The notes under the pieces were generated by a model. It made no database searches, was not told the origin of the DNA, and saw only the letters and a list, made by a program, of their open reading frames with translations. From Maea johnstoni (Eukaryota; Annelida; Polychaeta; Spionida; Magelonidae): a stretch of 64,000 nucleotides of DNA. Each line of letters begins with the position of its first letter. Position 1 is the first letter of the stretch. The stretch lies in assembly GCA_963942565.1 (NCBI GenBank), contig OZ012688.1, positions 24,284,275 to 24,348,274 on the forward strand. Reading direction: 5' to 3'. This document shows, piece by piece, positions 55,801-63,575 of the stretch. A program made the position numbers and the translations under genes.

Positions 55801-57635
55801 TTCAAAGTTCTTATTAGTGTTCGATCAAAATGGCAGAAAATGGTGTAAACGGCTGAAAAAATGTGTTTTGAATAATTGACATAACAATTGACATAATGTT
55901 TTTTTCGATTAATTGGAAAAATTATTTCGATCGATCGATATTTGTCATATCAATGACGGTCCTAGTTTAAAAGCTTACCTGTGACATATCACCCAATGAA
56001 TTCCAGGCCTCCCACTTGTACTTCCCCACAAAGTCCATCATGCCAGGCTTGGGAGAGCTGCACTTTCCCTGAGTAGCCTAAAGAAACACAAAACAGGCAA
56101 CATCCTTAACCCATTCACACTCAGAGTTCCTCTAGAAAGTATCGTCTGCTACTCTCATACTTTTGAAAATAACTTGGGAATAAAGCAAAATTTGACAAAA
56201 AATTTGAAGGAGAGTTGTTGCCTGGCTTCTGATCAAAATTTCTCCTTCAAATGTTTTCCCAAATATGCTTTTGTAGGTAAAATATTTTCAAAATCGTCAG
56301 GCCTGTTTTGGCCACTCTGAGTGCTAATGGGTTAAAGCTGGGTGTCCAAAATGAAAGAGAAACCTTTGAAATGCAAACACCTTGGGATCAGGGTAAACGC
56401 ATTCACATTATTTGGCATTCACATCTCAGACGTCTTTTCATAATGTATAAGATACAAATGGGACTGGGAAAGTGTGTTCACATTAGGAGGTGTTTACATT
56501 TCAGAGATCTTTTCATAATGTATAAGATACGAATGGGACTGGGAAAGTGTGTTCACATTAGAAGGTGTTCACATTTCAGAGGTCTTTTCATAATGTAAAC
56601 GATACAAACGGGGCCATGAAGTTGTGTTCACATCAGGAGGTGGTCACATCTCTGGGGCGTTCATAATAAGAAGTTCTACTGTACCATAAAACATCTAGGT
56701 GATATACTTTTTAGAGGATTACACAATGCAATCAGAGAGCAACCATATTCGTGTACATTACCTCCGAGGCACTCCCCCATTTTCACATTTGAAATGAAAA
56801 TGTCCATTCTAATTGTTAGGTTACATACTACATACTATAGATACTTCTATTTATATTTATCACATAGAATATTGTATATACATATATCATGGATGCTCTA
56901 TGCATAGAGGTTGCTTTGGTAACCAGCAATGATATATGTGTACTCATTTATTGAGAAAATACATATCATCCCTAAGTTATATATCCTAGCAATTGTCATA
57001 AAATGAACAAAACTTTATTTGCTTGAAACTAGGTATGAAATTTCTGACCAAAACCTTTTCCAAATACTTGTAATTGAAATCTATATCATTGACAAAATTT
57101 GGAAAACATTTACAATTTGAAAAATCTTTTTTAATATGAACATTATCATTTGTCAAAAGCTTGAACTTCAAAACTATATCACTAACATAATTAAGATAAA
57201 ATTTACAATTGAAAAAAATATTTTCCATTACATGTGAGTAGTATAACATTTAAATATGGACTGTCAAATATTTATGGTAGCGTCAATATAACATGATTGC
57301 GCGACATTAAGATTATGTTAGTTACACTCAAGGTTATACATAGCTGAAACATACATTTAGCAGACATTTGCTGTGTGCTATCGTAGCTAAATTAATATGC
57401 CCACTAAATAAACCAGTTATACAGTATGCATTAAGATGGACAGTATTTGGCCGTAACTGGAGTCATTTTCGTTCTCACCTGCTTGAAAAGGCCATAGATT
57501 TTCAACTTTGTCTCATTTCCCGGGTCTTTGCTGAGTGTTCCCAGTCTATCCTTGGCCCCGTGGAAGTCCGAGTCCAGATCGGCAAACATGGTGCGGCTGG
57601 TGTAGATATGACGCACAAACTTCACAGGCGAGACC
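44844..57635 (-). CDS. ECI2: enoyl-CoA delta isomerase 2 with ACBP domain; nine exons, first exon missing
   Basis: Moves 3-cis or 3-trans double bonds of enoyl-CoA to 2-trans so that unsaturated fatty acids can enter beta-oxidation, in mitochondria and peroxisomes. Exons on the minus strand: 57635-57479, 56077-55979, 53272-53087, 52243-52171, 51426-51318, 50314-50194, 49432-49343, 45875-45732 and 44999-44844. Their phases all agree and give about 377 codons. Domain order is ACBP (exons 1-3: [37 protein letters not shown]) then crotonase (exons 3-9). SSGNDL and NGPAVG form the oxyanion hole, and the glutamate in APEGCSS is the ECI2 catalytic base. It ends SKL, a peroxisomal signal. Human ECI2 has about 394 residues and the same order, so only the start of the targeting peptide is missing; I did not find that exon up to 64000. 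The intron before exon 8 holds a large array of exon-8 copies. Confidence 0.95.
45000..45731. other. ECI2 intron 8, contains an F1 MITE
   Basis: Contains the F1 element at 45513-45707, plus AT-rich sequence with no other feature. Confidence 0.6.
45513..45707. mobile_element. F1 MITE, reverse orientation, near the exon 8 donor
   Basis: TTAACCCTTCCAATGCTGATG to GCAGCATAAGGGTTAA. Its right edge is 24 bp from the exon 8/intron 8 splice donor. Confidence 0.85.
45732..45875 (-). CDS. ECI2: ECI2 visible exon 8 (true copy)
   Basis: Acceptor TTCTCTATTATCAG and donor AAG/GTATGG enclose 144 nt, phase 0. It encodes [34 protein letters not shown] and [14 protein letters not shown], matching human ATEMLIFGKKLTAGEACAQG and following. 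This is the only copy with a 5' splice site. Its first 102 nt recur in the array upstream. Confidence 0.95.
45909..48440 (-). repeat. 138-bp tandem array of exon 8 copies with splice acceptors, 18 units plus a partial
   Basis: Units start (plus strand GGGCTCTTTCTGG) at 45909, 46047, 46185 and so on, every 138 bp to 48255, then a shorter diverged one at 48384. Each unit is the first 102 nt of exon 8 (through FQKE) plus 36 nt of the adjoining intron. The intron part includes a branch-site-like TTTAAC and TTTTTTCTCTATTATCAG. All 18 therefore carry a complete 3' splice site (exon starts 46013 to 48359), but none has the exon's second half or a GT donor. Reading on past FQKE meets an in-frame TGA in the intron part. 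Six units also have TAG in place of the GAG codon in SAAEAC. Inner units are almost identical; the two farthest from exon 8 are diverged (27-nt intron piece, GCTTATGAG instead of GCCAATGAG). Confidence 0.95.
48449..49342. other. rest of ECI2 intron 7
   Basis: AT-rich intron between exon 7 and the array, with no recognisable mobile element. Confidence 0.5.
49343..49432 (-). CDS. ECI2: ECI2 visible exon 7
   Basis: 30 codons, [19 protein letters not shown] then [11 protein letters not shown]; acceptor CACCTATTTCAG, donor AAG/GTAACC. The glutamate of PEGCSS is the catalytic residue of the ECI2 class. All splicing into the exon 8 array starts from this donor. Confidence 0.95.
49458..49690. repeat. 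(AAT)n microsatellite in ECI2 intron 6
   Basis: AAT triplets with GAT, AAC and AGT interruptions, starting about 25 bp upstream of the exon 7 acceptor on the transcribed strand. Confidence 0.96.
49691..50193. other. ECI2 intron 6, remainder
   Basis: AT-rich; loosely repeated ATTATAATCAACAT motifs near 49820-49880; nothing else recognised. Confidence 0.5.
50194..50314 (-). CDS. ECI2: ECI2 visible exon 6
   Basis: Acceptor TTTGATTGTAG, donor AAG/GTAAGT. It encodes [17 protein letters not shown], then [20 protein letters not shown] and SDK. The G of GPAVG belongs to the second half of the crotonase oxyanion hole. Confidence 0.95.
50387..50996. mobile_element. possible large foldback repeat in ECI2 intron 5
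   Basis: AATTCCCCAGTCACAC on the left and GTGACTCCCTGAATT on the right form rough inverted ends. The interior has AAGTGGTCATGGCC/GTGGCCACTTG. A second CCCCAGTCACACTATG lies at 50951. No target duplication seen. Confidence 0.35.
51318..51426 (-). CDS. ECI2: ECI2 visible exon 5
   Basis: Acceptor TTCATTTTCAG, donor CTCAG/GTGAGC. It encodes [18 protein letters not shown] then [23 protein letters not shown] is the first oxyanion-hole loop. Confidence 0.95.
51427..52170. other. ECI2 intron 4, no feature recognised
   Basis: AT-rich and unique-looking. Confidence 0.5.
52171..52243 (-). CDS. ECI2: ECI2 visible exon 4
   Basis: Acceptor TGCCGTTTTCAG, donor ACTG/GTAAGC, 73 nt. It encodes [20 protein letters not shown] then TVFTG, the first helix and strand of the crotonase fold. 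Human equivalent: MYHEIMRALKAASKDDSI. Confidence 0.95.
52342..53045. repeat. imperfect (ATT/ATC)n filling ECI2 intron 3
   Basis: About 700 of the 843 intron bases are triplet-like ATT, ATC and ATA repeats. Two related blocks both contain TAATTCTTATGTTCATAGT (near 52477 and 52975), so the tract grew partly by segment duplication. Confidence 0.93.
53087..53272 (-). CDS. ECI2: ECI2 visible exon 3
   Basis: Acceptor AACTGCTTTTCCAG, donor GAT/GTGAGT, 62 codons. It holds the end of the ACBP domain ([15 protein letters not shown]), a low-complexity linker ([17 protein letters not shown]) and the start of the crotonase domain ([20 protein letters not shown] then NAITLD). Confidence 0.95.
53273..53756. 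other. ECI2 intron 2, left part
   Basis: AT-rich, no recognisable element. Confidence 0.45.
53757..54020 (+). mobile_element. decayed SINE in ECI2 intron 2
   Basis: The 3' part TAAGCTGTTGAAAGCAACAT followed by AAAACCCCATTCCTTCC matches the SINE at 29719-29960. The promoter half is barely recognisable (GGGTTCAAGATAATC). Confidence 0.55.
54367..54578. mobile_element. F1 MITE abutting an F2
   Basis: TTAAACCCTTGTGCTGCTGG to GCATCAGAAGGGTTAA. The final TTAA is also the first TTAA of the F2 that follows. Confidence 0.8.
54575..54790. mobile_element. F2 MITE sharing TTAA with F1
   Basis: Starts TTAACCCATTAATGCCTG; hairpin arms AAAGAGAAATGTCAACTAG and CTCTCTTTCAAATATA; right end decayed (ACAGGTATGAAATCAT). 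Confidence 0.65.
55156..55374. mobile_element. F2 MITE
   Basis: TTAACCCATTTATACTCAGAG to CTCTGAGTGTAAATGGGT; an F1 follows immediately at 55374. Confidence 0.8.
55374..55586. mobile_element. F1 MITE
   Basis: GAACTTATGCTGCTGG start, GGCATTGGAGGGTTTAA end. Its end is the target (GTTTAAAA) of the hAT MITE that follows. Confidence 0.75.
55589..55964. mobile_element. hAT MITE at the edge of ECI2 exon 2 donor
   Basis: Ends TAGGGCTGTCATTGAC and CAATGACGGTCCTA, bordered by the 8-bp duplication GTTTAAAA (55581-55588 and 55965-55972). Subterminal TTCGATTCGAT motifs match the element at 7190-7697. On the transcribed strand it begins right after the donor hexamer GTAAGC and the duplicated 8 bases. Confidence 0.9.
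55979..56077 (-). CDS. ECI2: ECI2 visible exon 2 (ACBP core)
   Basis: Acceptor TGTTTCTTTAG, donor CAG/GTAAGC, 33 codons. [18 protein letters not shown] then [15 protein letters not shown] contains the acyl-CoA-binding signature (KPG..D..GK.KW.AW..L). Confidence 0.95.
56106..56335. mobile_element. F2 MITE, well preserved
   Basis: TTAACCCATTCACACTCAGAG to CACTCTGAGTGCTAATGGG and TTAA. Arms GAAGGAGAGTTGTTGCC and TTTCTCCTTCAAATGTT form the hairpin centre. It lies 28 bp upstream of ECI2 exon 2 in the transcript. Confidence 0.88.
56405..56640. repeat. 75-bp tandem repeat, about three copies
   Basis: Units contain CTTTTCATAATGTATAAGAT, TGGGACTGGGAAAGTG and TTCACATTAGGAGGTG. The 25-codon period leaves an open 96-aa frame on the plus strand, but this is intron 1 of ECI2 with no splice borders, so I read it as chance. 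AGTTCTACTGTACC on the right resembles a Tc1-type MITE end. Confidence 0.75.
56660..57478. other. ECI2 intron 1, no further feature recognised
   Basis: AT-rich. A local duplication of TTTGGAAAA/ATTTACAATTTGAAAAA units at 57060-57225 produces an 87-aa minus frame with no support. Confidence 0.45.
57479..57635 (-). CDS. ECI2: ECI2 visible exon 1 (targeting peptide end and ACBP start)
   Basis: Acceptor TTTGCCCCTGTAG, donor CAG/GTGAGA. The first base completes a codon from an upstream exon. It encodes [20 protein letters not shown] then [20 protein letters not shown] and LKIYGLFKQ. The basic, Ser/Thr-rich start up to TSRTM looks like the end of a mitochondrial presequence; the rest is the ACBP N-terminus. 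The internal Met in TSRTM could start a shorter, purely peroxisomal form. Confidence 0.93.
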
Positions 57636-57771
57636 CTACAGGGGCAAATAAAACGCACATTTAATAGGGACTAAAGTAACTTATCAAATATGTTTGCCCT
57701 GTAGGGAAAGCTTTTAGTTTCCATACTTTCCCTACAATATATTTTTTTTAAAAATTTAGAAATTATATAAA

Positions 57772-58021
57772 GGAGCATAACTACCTAATTATGGTCACAA
57801 CAGCCAAAAGTGGCATGACAATTTTGGTGAAAGCTTGAAGGCTTAAGTAGAGTTGAGAAAATATCTGATGGAGAAATGATACTCAGCAATTCAGGGCATT
57901 ACAAACAACTCTCCAAGGCAACAAATATTTTCTAAATCATTCTTATTCCAAAGTTATTTTCAAAAGTATTATAGTTCCCGATGACAATTCTGCAGGAATA
58001 TCATTGGATTGAATAGGTTAA
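57772..58021. mobile_element. F2 MITE, decayed
   Basis: TTATGGTCACAACAGCC near the left, TCATTGGATTGAATAGGTTAA at the right, with GATGGAGAAATGATACTC and AACTCTCCAAGGCAACAAA arms. Confidence 0.6.
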
Positions 58022-58310
58022 TGTGTTTTATGATTGATGATGTTTGTTCTTTTCCTTTCCTTCTATTGGACAGAAACTAACAACAAGAATATTCACTTGC
58101 TCTATTGGTTGCTTCCCCATAAATATCTTTGCCTATTTTTCAGCTTCTAAGGGGCTGTGCTTAATGAAAGTTCTGAGAAGATGAGAAGGCATAGCCTACT
58201 GCATCTCTCAGATGGTACATAAAAGACGAAGAACCATCATTCACTACTTAAGAGTAAAAATAAACCTGTGATGATCCATTGCAATTCAGGTCAGAAATAT
58301 CACCTGTTCA
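58022..58310. other. no feature recognised
   Basis: AT-rich upstream flank or intron of ECI2; the ECI2 first exon is not evident here. Confidence 0.4.
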
Positions 58311-58319
58311 AAGTTCAGT

Positions 58320-58505
58320 CGTACTCCAACTATAGTGTTAAGTTCATAACAGTAGACCTTGAGAAGTAAATCCACACACAATGGCAGGCTTTGTCGTCCG
58401 TAAGAGAGAGTCACTATTGTGCGCAGGGATTTACGGGGAATAATATATACCGGTGTAACAATATACAATCGTGACCTTACACTGGTGTCACAGCATTGGC
58501 ACCAA
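58320..58505. repeat. dispersed repeat E, copy 1
   Basis: CCACACACAATGGC, TACCGGTGTAACA and GGTGTCACAGCAT recur at 63400-63575. Confidence 0.55.
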
Positions 58506-58824
58506 CCTAAGTTTCAGAACTAACTTACTAATGATTTTTATTTGCCGACATACACTCAAAAGAATTTAGAGCCATGTCAGCCTTTCTGATTTTTTTTGTG
58601 GTGATAACTGTATACATAATCTTTTATGCAGGATTTTATTAAATCTAATCTCAATCAATGTTTTTTAAATCCAGGTCTTAATCATTGATTAAGGTTTATT
58701 TGGTACAGTACACCCGGTGGCAATTTTTAGAACCAATTGCTGCAATTCCATCAATAAAAATTGCTGTGTTTAAGAACTTACAGACATTCAAAGAAACACC
58801 TACCATTAGGACACCTCGTACAGC

Positions 58825-59047
58825 TTAACCCATTAATGCTCAGAGCGTCCAAAAGCAGCTTGACAATTTGGAGAAATTGAGTAAAGCATAGTTGGGAGAA
58901 TATTTGAAGGAACTGTTCCACAGAACACTACAAATAACTCTCCATCAAATATCTTATAAAATCATTCATAATTCCCAGATTAGTGTCAAAATCACTGTAG
59001 GTCCAAATAAAAAAATTCTAGGATAATTCTTTAGGCATGAATAGGTT
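58825..59047. mobile_element. F2 MITE
   Basis: TTAACCCATTAATGCTCAGAG to TTAGGCATGAATAGGTT; hairpin core retained. Confidence 0.75.
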
Positions 59048-59409
59048 GAGGGTTCAACAATGATATCAAATATTATCAGTGCCCTTAGAGATATAAATTG
59101 AGGGGCCCAGATGGCAAGAAGATAAAGGCTTTCTGTTAATCAAGAATGGCGGTCAACAGATTATCAACTTATCATTGTTTCATTTATTATATACACTAAA
59201 ACAAATCATAGCACTCTGATGTGGAATTGACACAATATCATATTTTGACTTTGCCAAGTAATAGAAGGAGGCCCAGGCTGGGATTCCATGCGATGCATTA
59301 TGGCCGGGATTCTGCAGTAAGCCTGTTGCCATGGTAAAGAGACATTCAACCAGAAAAATTGAATGATGGTACAAATAAGAATCAGCAGGCACCAACATAA
59401 TCTTCAGAA

Positions 59410-59750
59410 CTAACTTACCATGCCGGGCAAGTCGTTAATGATTTTGACTTGCCCGACATAATTTTTTACTTGCCCGAAATAAGTTATAGCATATGCTAGA
59501 AGGGCATGTATTGTTTATCGGGATTCAATTATTTGAAAACCATTTTCCTCTCAGTTTTGTTGCATTGTTTGCATACTTCTGGGTATCTGGGCCATTTAAG
59601 CATTTACTATAAAATATGTGTTTAGAAAATGAACTTGCCCATTTGGGCAAGTAAAACCTAAAATGTGTTTGCCCTAAAACACCTTTTTTCAAAAATTCAC
59701 TTGCCGGGGCAAGCGGGCAAGTACTTATGTCCGTGTCTGGTCAGGCCTTG
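59410..59750. mobile_element. hAT-like element rich in GGGCAAGT motifs
   Basis: About ten GGCAAGT/ACTTGCC motifs in both orientations cluster here, for example CCGGGCAAGTCG and GCAAGCGGGCAAGTA. The same motif type lies at 60394-60990. Ends TTACCATGCCGGGCAAGTC and GCAAGTACTTATGTCCGTG are only weakly inverted. Confidence 0.5.
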
Positions 59751-60350
59751 GCTGCCTCAGCCAACCAAACGACATTCAGGCCTCAACTATAAATCAGCAC
59801 ATGGCCATCTGCCTAATCTAGTAATCTTAATCCCTATAACAATCTTTTCAGTAATACTATAATACCCTAAGAAAAATGGAATATGATATTTTTCTTTAGT
59901 AGAAATAATACTTGGGATCTTTCATGTTTCATAACTTTCATATGTTAGGGCTCCTGAGTCCTGACGTAGTTCCAACTTCTCATTTCATTGTTACTAAGAC
60001 TTGAAGGAGCTCCTCATTGTTTTGTTCATTCATTCAAACCTCTGGCAACCAAAACTGTCCTGACCATTCAGTAGAGGCGAGATCTTTTGGACTAGATAAT
60101 TCAGAAAACATTAGATGGGGAAATGGTAACCAGAATTCTTTGGAAAATTATCATAGATCCATATGACAGTTGTTAACGAAACCTCTAGGCGTAAATGGGT
60201 TAACTTGTGCTTGTACTTATTAAACAATAACATATACATGTTGTCATGATGTAGAAATAATCCCCATGCTATGTGTACTATACATAGCCAATTATATCTG
60301 CTGACTGTTGCCTTGGCTGGAGACACGACCTAGCAACACTGACCTATTCA
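59751..60350. other. no gene; one F2 end at about 60040-60203
   Basis: CCTCTAGGCGTAAATGGGTTAA marks an F2 right end; the rest is unremarkable. Confidence 0.45.
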
Positions 60351-60393
60351 ACCCATTAATGCTCCCGGCAGCTGAAAGGAACCTGACTATTTT

Positions 60394-60990
60394 CAGGGTT
60401 TGACACTAAGGCTTGCTTGGTTGCCCCGGGCAAGTATGACAGTAAAAACATGATTTCGGGCAAGTTCAGTGCCTAATTTAAAAGCCAGAACAGGCTAGTC
60501 AATATTCCCATTTAATACCCCATGCAAAACGATCCTAGTAAGTTAGACCAATGTTTTTGCTGTTATTTGGGCATAACAATCCTGCATTTTGAATGCATTT
60601 CTTTACATAAACTAGCGCAAAAATGACATGCATTATGGTGCATACAGGTGAACTTGGATATGACGGACCACTGTACGACGGATTTTTGCATATGACGGAT
60701 GATATGCTTGGTCCCAGTCCGATGCATATCAAGTATTCGTCATATGTATACGACGGATTTTGCATATGACGGACCAATTTTCCTGGTCCCATTGAGTCTG
60801 TCATATCCAAGTTCACCTGTATTATAATTTTTGAAACCTAAAGTAGCTACCATGGTGCCAACTACACACAGTGAGACTAAAGTGCAAAATAACATATTTT
60901 GGGGGGTTGAACTTTTTTCTTCAGGCAAGCAAAACTTGGGGTAACTCTGCTCGAATGGGCAAGTGCCTTCAAAAGTTAACGTTGGTCCCT
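60394..60990. mobile_element. hAT-like MITE (middle layer)
   Basis: CAGGGTTTGACACTAAGG and TTAACGTTGGTCCCTT are imperfect inverted ends resembling those at 26946-27225. GGGCAAGT motifs sit near both ends. Confidence 0.6.
60645..60819. mobile_element. Tc1/mariner-type MITE (inner layer), 175 bp
   Basis: CAGGTGAACTTGGATATGAC at the left and its mirror GTCATATCCAAGTTCACCTG at the right, next to TA on both sides. ACGGATTTTGCATATGACGG repeats inside. The near-perfect ends suggest recent arrival. Confidence 0.9.
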
Positions 60991-61392
60991 TATTTTGATG
61001 AAATTTCATAGGCGAAAAAAAAAGATTGGAACATATTTGAAAGATAAATATTCTTCTTCAGAACATTACCAACAACTCCTCCTTAATTTTTTGGTAAAAT
61101 CATTCTTAATTCAAAATTTACCATTTGAGGTGTCATATATCCATACGTAAATTTCTCAAGAACTTGTTAGCATAGATGGCCATCCCAGTCATGCCTGAAG
61201 AAGCCAAAACAAGTCTATTTGGTAGTACAGGTTACCAAGCTTACATATGACAAATAGGTACCAAGCAAAAGTGTCTGAGGTAACCGAATCAGAGTTGCAC
61301 TACAACATTAAGAGGAAGGAAATTATTTGGAACCAGTGCTTTTGTGTATGGAGTATGTGAAAATCTGAGGTAGGCAAGCAGTGTCTTAGGCC

Positions 61393-61685
61393 CTTAGCCA
61401 GGATTTAGAAACTGGGTTAGCAGTTGTAAAATTTTTGGGCGTCCAAATTTTTAAGGGGATCACAATATACTCATATTTCAACCATAAACATGTATAAATT
61501 CATCAAAATAAGGCATGATATCATTAAACAATGTCATGGGAATCATAAGGAGATGATAAAATTCAATTATAAGCTTGGGATTGGGATTTTTGAAAATTCC
61601 ACACAAAAATATTTGGGTGTCCTGAGGGGTTCTTTTTAAGGGTTTGGGTGTCCAAAAAGGCACCCAGACGCCCTGCTGGCTAAGA
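61393..61685. mobile_element. MITE-4, inserted in an F2
   Basis: Ends CTTAGCCAGGATTTAG and CCCTGCTGGCTAAG are inverted, with TTTTTGGGCGTCC/GGTTTGGGTGTCC subterminals. F2-like arms (GATGGAGAGTTGTTTG and CAACAACTCTCCAATAC) follow at 61745-61785. An F2 left end lies at about 61190. Confidence 0.65.
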
Positions 61686-61865
61686 CCATGTAGGCAAGGA
61701 CAAGGTTAAGCAAGGTTACCTGTATCTCTTGAACAAAAGCAGCTGATGGAGAGTTGTTTGTCCGAACTCAAACAACAACTCTCCAATACAAGTTTAGTGA
61801 ATGTTAAAAGTATTGTAATCCCAAATTACACTTGACAAAGTGATCTCTTGGCATGGATGAGTTTA

Positions 61866-62410
61866 AGCCTTGTGTCTTTATATTAGGGCTTTAAACTAGA
61901 CAGAATCAATACTAAATAGCAACATCATTTTATTCTTGCTTTCAGAGAGGAGTCCCAAACAGGTTTCCTGACTTTGAAAAGGTCAGAGATGACCTTATGA
62001 GGTTAGAGACAAAAGAGCCTGATTACTCCATACAGTGCTCACATGCTGAAACAGTAAAAAAAAACAAAGATTTTTTTTTAAATAACGCAATTGCGAAAGG
62101 TGTGATGAATGGTTGAAATAAACAAACATATTGCTAATTCTGCTTGCCATTCTGATACCAATATTGACAACTCACATGTTGGGGTACATTGCAAGTCATG
62201 GCAGTTGTTTGCAATGAATGTAACAATTAGTGTGTACAGTAAAGAAATCAGTATTCACTCAATTTCATACAGATACCAAACCTAATATGGGCTACTGATC
62301 GCATATCCTCATTCAAATATTGAGCAGCAAAAAGGCTGAGTATTCCATAGGCAACACATACATTTGAGTTGTCTTCTACTGGCGCAAGTATTAGTGAGGC
62401 TGCTCTGACA
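61866..62410. other. no feature recognised
   Basis: AT-rich flank with no exon, RNA or repeat family recognised. Confidence 0.4.
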
Positions 62411-62648
62411 TTAACCCTTATGCTGCTGGTTGCTAATTTGGCCTATACAAAATGAGGCAAAAAGTCTGAAAATTTCTGAAACCCTAATAGTGTTAATCGT
62501 AAATTCATAAAATATTTGAAGGAGACTTGTGGGATTGATTTTGATCAAGTACATATCGCATTGAAATATTTTCTGAAATTTGCTTTTGTTAGAGATATAT
62601 CACAAAATAGACAGGCAGTTTTGGGTCCTACAGGCATGAAAGGGTTAA
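62411..62648. mobile_element. F1/F2 chimera
   Basis: The first 80 bp are F1 (TTAACCCTTATGCTGCTGG ... GAAACCC). From about 62490 it is F2 (AAATATTTGAAGGAGAC ... CAGGCATGAAAGGGTTAA). The outer ends still match as inverted TTAACCCTT/AAGGGTTAA. Confidence 0.65.
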
Positions 62649-62796
62649 ACCAAGGAACTTTCCTCTTATCATATTGGCCTAAAAGAGTACTCGGTTAGAT
62701 GTCAAATGCATTAAATTAAGTTATGCTACTAACCTTCTACAAGTGATATAACAGGATCAGAAGCTCACATGATGCCTGGATTTGTTAAATATCATG

Positions 62797-62860
62797 AGTT
62801 TAGCTCCCATTGGAAGCTTTAAAACAGCAGGTCTTAGCTGCAATCATCTCATTGGATGCC
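62797..62860. repeat. 55-bp direct repeat, copy 1
   Basis: AGCTTTAAAACAGCAGGTCT then TAGCTGCAATCATCTC; copy 2 is at 63325-63380. ATCATCTCATTGG and TGCCTGGTTTGAACCA are also locally doubled at 62842-62915. Confidence 0.75.
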
Positions 62861-62950
62861 TGGTTTGAACCATGCAATCATCTCATTGGCTGCCTGGTTT
62901 GAACCAAGTCACTTGGTTTGGTTCAAAAAGTTGTAACCACCGATTGATGG

Positions 62951-63141
62951 GGCCTAAAAAAAAAAGCTGTTTGTTTCCTGTAACCCTACCCTAACAAGCT
63001 TTTGTTCAAAAAAATCCATACCCTAAAGTTTTTTTCGCCCTCCCAACTCCCAATCAACGAAGAACATGCATAAAACACACATTTTTGACCTATTTTTTTT
63101 TGGACCGTTACAGGAAACAAACAATGTCACTTTTTAGGCCT
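62951..63141. mobile_element. F3 MITE
   Basis: GGCCTAAAAAAAAAAGCTG with GTTTGTTTCCTGTAACCC on the left, GTTACAGGAAACAAAC and TTTTTAGGCC on the right. Confidence 0.8.
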
Positions 63142-63324
63142 AGTGAATTATGGGAGATAAACATGACATCCAATCACATAGGGCTAGTTTTGGCTGTTGT
63201 GGTTAGAATCAGGCACGTGATCTGATTTGAACCAAAGTTGTTTTAGCCAGCTGGTTTTGGTTCGTCATGCGGTTTGTGAAGTTTCTGGGTCGACCAGGCT
63301 TGCCAAAACAAGCCCCTTGTGTAG

Positions 63325-63380
63325 TTTAGCTCCCTATGATAGCTTTAAAACAGCAAGTCTTAGCTGCAAGCATCTCTGGA
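63325..63380. repeat. 55-bp direct repeat, copy 2
   Basis: AGCTTTAAAACAGCAAGTCT then TAGCTGCAAGCATCTC. Confidence 0.75.
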
Positions 63381-63399
63381 TCTTTCTTGAACTATCATT

Positions 63400-63575
63400 T
63401 ACATTAACCTACAGCCCGCACACATCTTGTAAGCTTGGAAATTGTAATCCCTGCTATAGTTAACTTAGCATTTATGAGTTTAACCACACACAATGGCTGA
63501 TAAGGTAATCCCAAGGGATTAACAGGTACCGGTGTAACACATAATTGTGACCCTCCACTGATGTCACAGCATCTA
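63400..63575. repeat. dispersed repeat E, copy 2
   Basis: Shares CCACACACAATGGC, TACCGGTGTAACA and GATGTCACAGCAT with 58320-58505. Confidence 0.55.

Larger units (their letters stand above)
60351..61173. mobile_element. F2 MITE holding a hAT-like element that holds a Tc1-type MITE
   Basis: The F2 left end (AACCCATTAATGCTCCC) stops at 60393. F2 resumes at about 60991 with TATTTTGATGAAATTTC and its hairpin arms (ATTCTTCTTCAGAACATTACC) and fades at about 61173. TATTTT occurs on both sides of the hAT-like insert. Confidence 0.65.

Noticed and set aside
56308-56598. 96-aa frame with a 25-residue repeat
   Set aside because: It starts in an F2 MITE and continues through a 75-bp tandem repeat inside an ECI2 intron on the opposite strand.
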